Of a stretch of DNA of 7,922 nucleotides, positions 5,816 through 7,922 are shown piece after piece. Within the stretch, counting starts at the first letter, position 1, and the number at the start of each line of letters is the position of its first letter. The position numbers were made by a program, and so were the translations under genes. The notes beneath the pieces were generated by a model. It had not been told where the DNA came from, made no database searches, and saw nothing but the letters and a program-made list of their open reading frames with translations. The DNA is from Eubacterium sp. Lineage in GTDB: Bacteria; Bacillota; Clostridia; Lachnospirales; Lachnospiraceae. The DNA is taken from assembly GCA_003520145.1 (NCBI GenBank), contig DOVJ01000156.1, forward strand, positions 1 through 7,922, in the 5' to 3' direction.

Positions 5816-7078
5816 ATGAAATCAAAGAGATTAGTAGCTATGTTGATGGCCGGTTGTATGGCTTTGAGCTTTACAGCCTGCAAGAAGGAAGAGAAGTCGA
5901 ATAAGGAAAGTGAATCTGCAAGTCAGAACACAACTCAGAATGCAGAGCAGAAGACAATCCTCTATACATATGATTATCTTAAGAAGATAACACCGGGAAT
6001 TAATACTGATGGTGCTGTTGTATATAAGGTTGATGATTTTATCAGTGTTGGCGAATATAAGAACTTAAGCGTAGAAATCGATAAGAGTTCGAAGAATGTT
6101 ACTGATGCAGATGTTCTTTCGACACTTGATTCGCTCGCTCAGTCTTATGCAACAACTAACGAGATTAAAGAAGGTACAACTAAGAAGGGTGATGTTATCA
6201 ACCTTGATTACTCGGGCCTTAAGGATGGCGTAGCATTTGATAATGGTACAGCTCAGGATCAGACATATACTGTAGGCAGCGGTAAGTTCATATCTGATCT
6301 TGATGCAGGTCTTGAAGGTCTTGAGGTTGGTAAGGAATACTCAATTCCTTGTAAGTTCCCTGATGATTATGGCAACGAGGAGCTTAACGGCAAGGATGTT
6401 GTTTTTGTTGTTACTGTTAATTATATAGCTGAAACTGTTCTTCCTGAATACAATGACGAGCTTGCTGCTAAGATCGCAACAGATCAGAAGTTTGGCGAAG
6501 ATATCAAGACTATGGATCAGCTTAAGGAACACATCAAGACAGAACTTCAGAAGAATGCTGAAGAGATCTATAAGCAGAATCTCTTTAATCTTGCTATGGA
6601 ACAGATCATTGCTTCTTCTACATTCACAGGCAAGCCGGAGGGTGATTATACTCAGCTTACACAGAGCCTGCAGGCAACCTTTGATAACTATGTAAGTCAG
6701 TATTCAAGCATGGGAATTACAGAGGAGCAGATCCTTCAGTACTTCTATCAGTTAGAGAACAAAGAAGCATTTGACAAGTATGTAGAGGAAACAGTAGATA
6801 ATCAGGTTAAGTTAAGACTTGCTGTTCTCGCTATCGCAGAGAAGGAAGAACTTACAGTAACGAGAGAAGCTGCTAACAAAGTAATAGAGGAATACTGCTC
6901 ATATTATGGTGTTACTAAGGAAGACCTTGAAAAGCAGCTTGAAGAGAGCGATATGACTGCTTCTTTCTATGTGGACGTATATTATTACGGACTTCTTGAT
7001 GTTGTAAGCGATAAGGTTTTAGAGACTATTGTAGAAGTTGATAAGCCGGCAACTACAGACACAACAAATGAGAATTAA
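5816..7078 (+). CDS. Trigger-factor-like FKBP peptidyl-prolyl isomerase lipoprotein
   Basis: This is a 420-residue protein. A lipoprotein signal ends SFTAC with C22 as the predicted lipidated residue, followed by a Lys/Glu/Ser linker. An FKBP domain (about 120-205) has the trigger-factor pattern GDVINLDYSG...GVAFDNG...VGSGKFI...FPDDYG. The pocket aromatics corresponding to FKBP12 are present: Y132, F141-D142, Y185 and F197. A helical region (about 210-405) resembles the trigger-factor C-terminal chaperone domain. The ribosome-binding N-domain is missing, so this is an extracytoplasmic foldase, a role PrsA fills in Bacillus. The ATG at 5816 follows GGAGGT (5807-5812) at short spacing. The frame is open further upstream, but only this start yields the lipoprotein signal. 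A related gene follows after 14 bases. Confidence 0.9.
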   Translation: MKSKRLVAMLMAGCMALSFTACKKEEKSNKESESASQNTTQNAEQKTILYTYDYLKKITPGINTDGAVVYKVDDFISVGEYKNLSVEIDKSSKNVTDADVLSTLDSLAQSYATTNEIKEGTTKKGDVINLDYSGLKDGVAFDNGTAQDQTYTVGSGKFISDLDAGLEGLEVGKEYSIPCKFPDDYGNEELNGKDVVFVVTVNYIAETVLPEYNDELAAKIATDQKFGEDIKTMDQLKEHIKTELQKNAEEIYKQNLFNLAMEQIIASSTFTGKPEGDYTQLTQSLQATFDNYVSQYSSMGITEEQILQYFYQLENKEAFDKYVEETVDNQVKLRLAVLAIAEKEELTVTREAANKVIEEYCSYYGVTKEDLEKQLEESDMTASFYVDVYYYGLLDVVSDKVLETIVEVDKPATTDTTNEN

Positions 7079-7092
7079 TACATCGGAGTAAT

Positions 7093-7922
7093 ATGAAAAA
7101 GAGAAGGATTAGATCACTAGTCCTTCTTCTTTGCATAATGGCGGTTGTTTCGTCGTGCAAGAAGAAGGCGCAGGAAGAAAAAAAGAAGATATCAGCATAT
7201 GATTATATGGTTGACTTAAGCGCTAAGTTCATGACTTCGAGCGATTGTATATATAACATCGTGAAGATAGAGGATGCTGTAGAGGTCATAGATTATAAGA
7301 ATATGGATTATGAAGTGCCCTATAACGCGCCTACGGATGAAGAGGTTAATGAGGTGATAGCGCATACCATGAAGCAGTTTACTTATAGAGAGGCTTCTGC
7401 GGAGGCTGTTAAGGTCGAGGAAGGTGATATGCTTCTTATCGATTTTATCGCCAAAAAGGACGGTGAGATCGACGAGAACGCGTCCCTTCGCGATTACGAA
7501 TATACTCTTGGAACCGGCATAAGAAGTGAGCTTGCTGAGAAGCTTGTGGGACTTACGGTTGGTAATACTTATGATATCCCGGCAAAGCTGTCTTCTGAGT
7601 TTCCAGTGGAAGGCTATAGGGATGCGGAGCTTAACTATGAGATGACCATAAAAGAGAAGGTTCGGTATATAACTCCTGAACTTAATGACGAGTATGCGGT
7701 TAAGCTTGGCGCAACTGATGCTTCTGCTTATGTTCAGTCTGTTAAGGACAGTATGGCTTCTGAGAGAAGTGAGAATTATAAGAATGCAAAGATGAATGCT
7801 TTGTACGACAGGCTTATTAACAGTGTGGTTCTTAAGGATTACCTTAAGGATGATTACGAAGCGGCTGCCACTATTATGAGGGATATGGTAAAACTCGAGA
7901 ATTCTGAACTTAGTGATGAGGA
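7093..7922 (+). CDS. Second trigger-factor-like lipoprotein, diverged paralogue (3' end outside window)
   Basis: The frame is open from ATG 7093 to the window end, 276 residues plus two bases. GGAG (7085-7088) sits four bases upstream, and the start context (GGAGTAATATGAA) is nearly the same as that of the preceding gene. The signal MKKRRIRSLVLLLCIMAVVSSC has C22 as the lipidated residue, the same position as in the neighbour. Shared features include YDY near residue 36, IDYKNMDYEV, GDMLLIDF at 111-118, LVGLTVGNTYDIP, and the join to the helical region ITPELNDEYA. The FKBP pocket is altered: Y132 of the neighbour is F118, no Phe-Asp pair is present at the AFDNG position, the FPDDYG motif is lost, and F197 is Y162. 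It probably kept a chaperone or binding role, with isomerase activity reduced or absent. That is inference from residues. It is likely co-transcribed with the preceding gene. Confidence 0.85.
   Translation, partial: MKKRRIRSLVLLLCIMAVVSSCKKKAQEEKKKISAYDYMVDLSAKFMTSSDCIYNIVKIEDAVEVIDYKNMDYEVPYNAPTDEEVNEVIAHTMKQFTYREASAEAVKVEEGDMLLIDFIAKKDGEIDENASLRDYEYTLGTGIRSELAEKLVGLTVGNTYDIPAKLSSEFPVEGYRDAELNYEMTIKEKVRYITPELNDEYAVKLGATDASAYVQSVKDSMASERSENYKNAKMNALYDRLINSVVLKDYLKDDYEAAATIMRDMVKLENSELSDE

Overview
The window looks like chromosomal DNA from a low-to-mid-GC Clostridia bacterium, most likely a Lachnospiraceae member. The evidence is strong use of CTT for leucine, GGAG-type ribosome binding sites, sigma-A-like promoters, Gram-positive lipoproteins with no outer-membrane machinery, and an Hsp33 whose N-terminus follows the clostridial MSDxMVRATA pattern. 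No phage, transposase, CRISPR, tRNA or rRNA sequence was found. The assignment comes from inspection only, not from a search.

Layout. Positions 1-366 hold the 3' end of an unrecognised plus-strand gene. Positions 367-750 carry no gene and are rich in repeats: an imperfect ~50-bp direct repeat (378-490), then a 225-bp nested palindromic element (528-752) whose right arm is tandemly duplicated as an exact 46-bp repeat. The element ends inside the stop codon of a minus-strand two-TM membrane protein (751-1683). That gene is divergent from an operon of a class I SAM methyltransferase (1767-2498) and hslO/Hsp33 (2503-3387), and the two divergent promoters interleave within 43 bp. The 3' end of hslO overlaps the 3' end of a convergent PAQR/hemolysin III-type membrane protein (3350-4036, minus), which is driven by a perfect-consensus promoter. 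Divergent from it is a secreted, membrane-anchored PIG-L-type deacetylase (4222-5697). It is followed by two tandem lipoproteins related to the FKBP and C-terminal parts of trigger factor (5816-7078, and 7093 to the window edge).

How the genes may work together. The right half (4222-7922) is extracytoplasmic: a surface-anchored deacetylase acting on an amino-sugar substrate, then two lipid-anchored foldase/chaperone candidates. The first foldase keeps the FKBP aromatic pocket and the second has lost much of it. The methyltransferase-hslO pair is cytoplasmic and its start spacing suggests translational coupling. Most of this is ordinary core-genome content. The parts most worth a second look are the nested repeat element, the diverged lipoprotein pair, and the compact or overlapping regulatory arrangements. 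I see no clear evidence of a wholly new multi-gene system.
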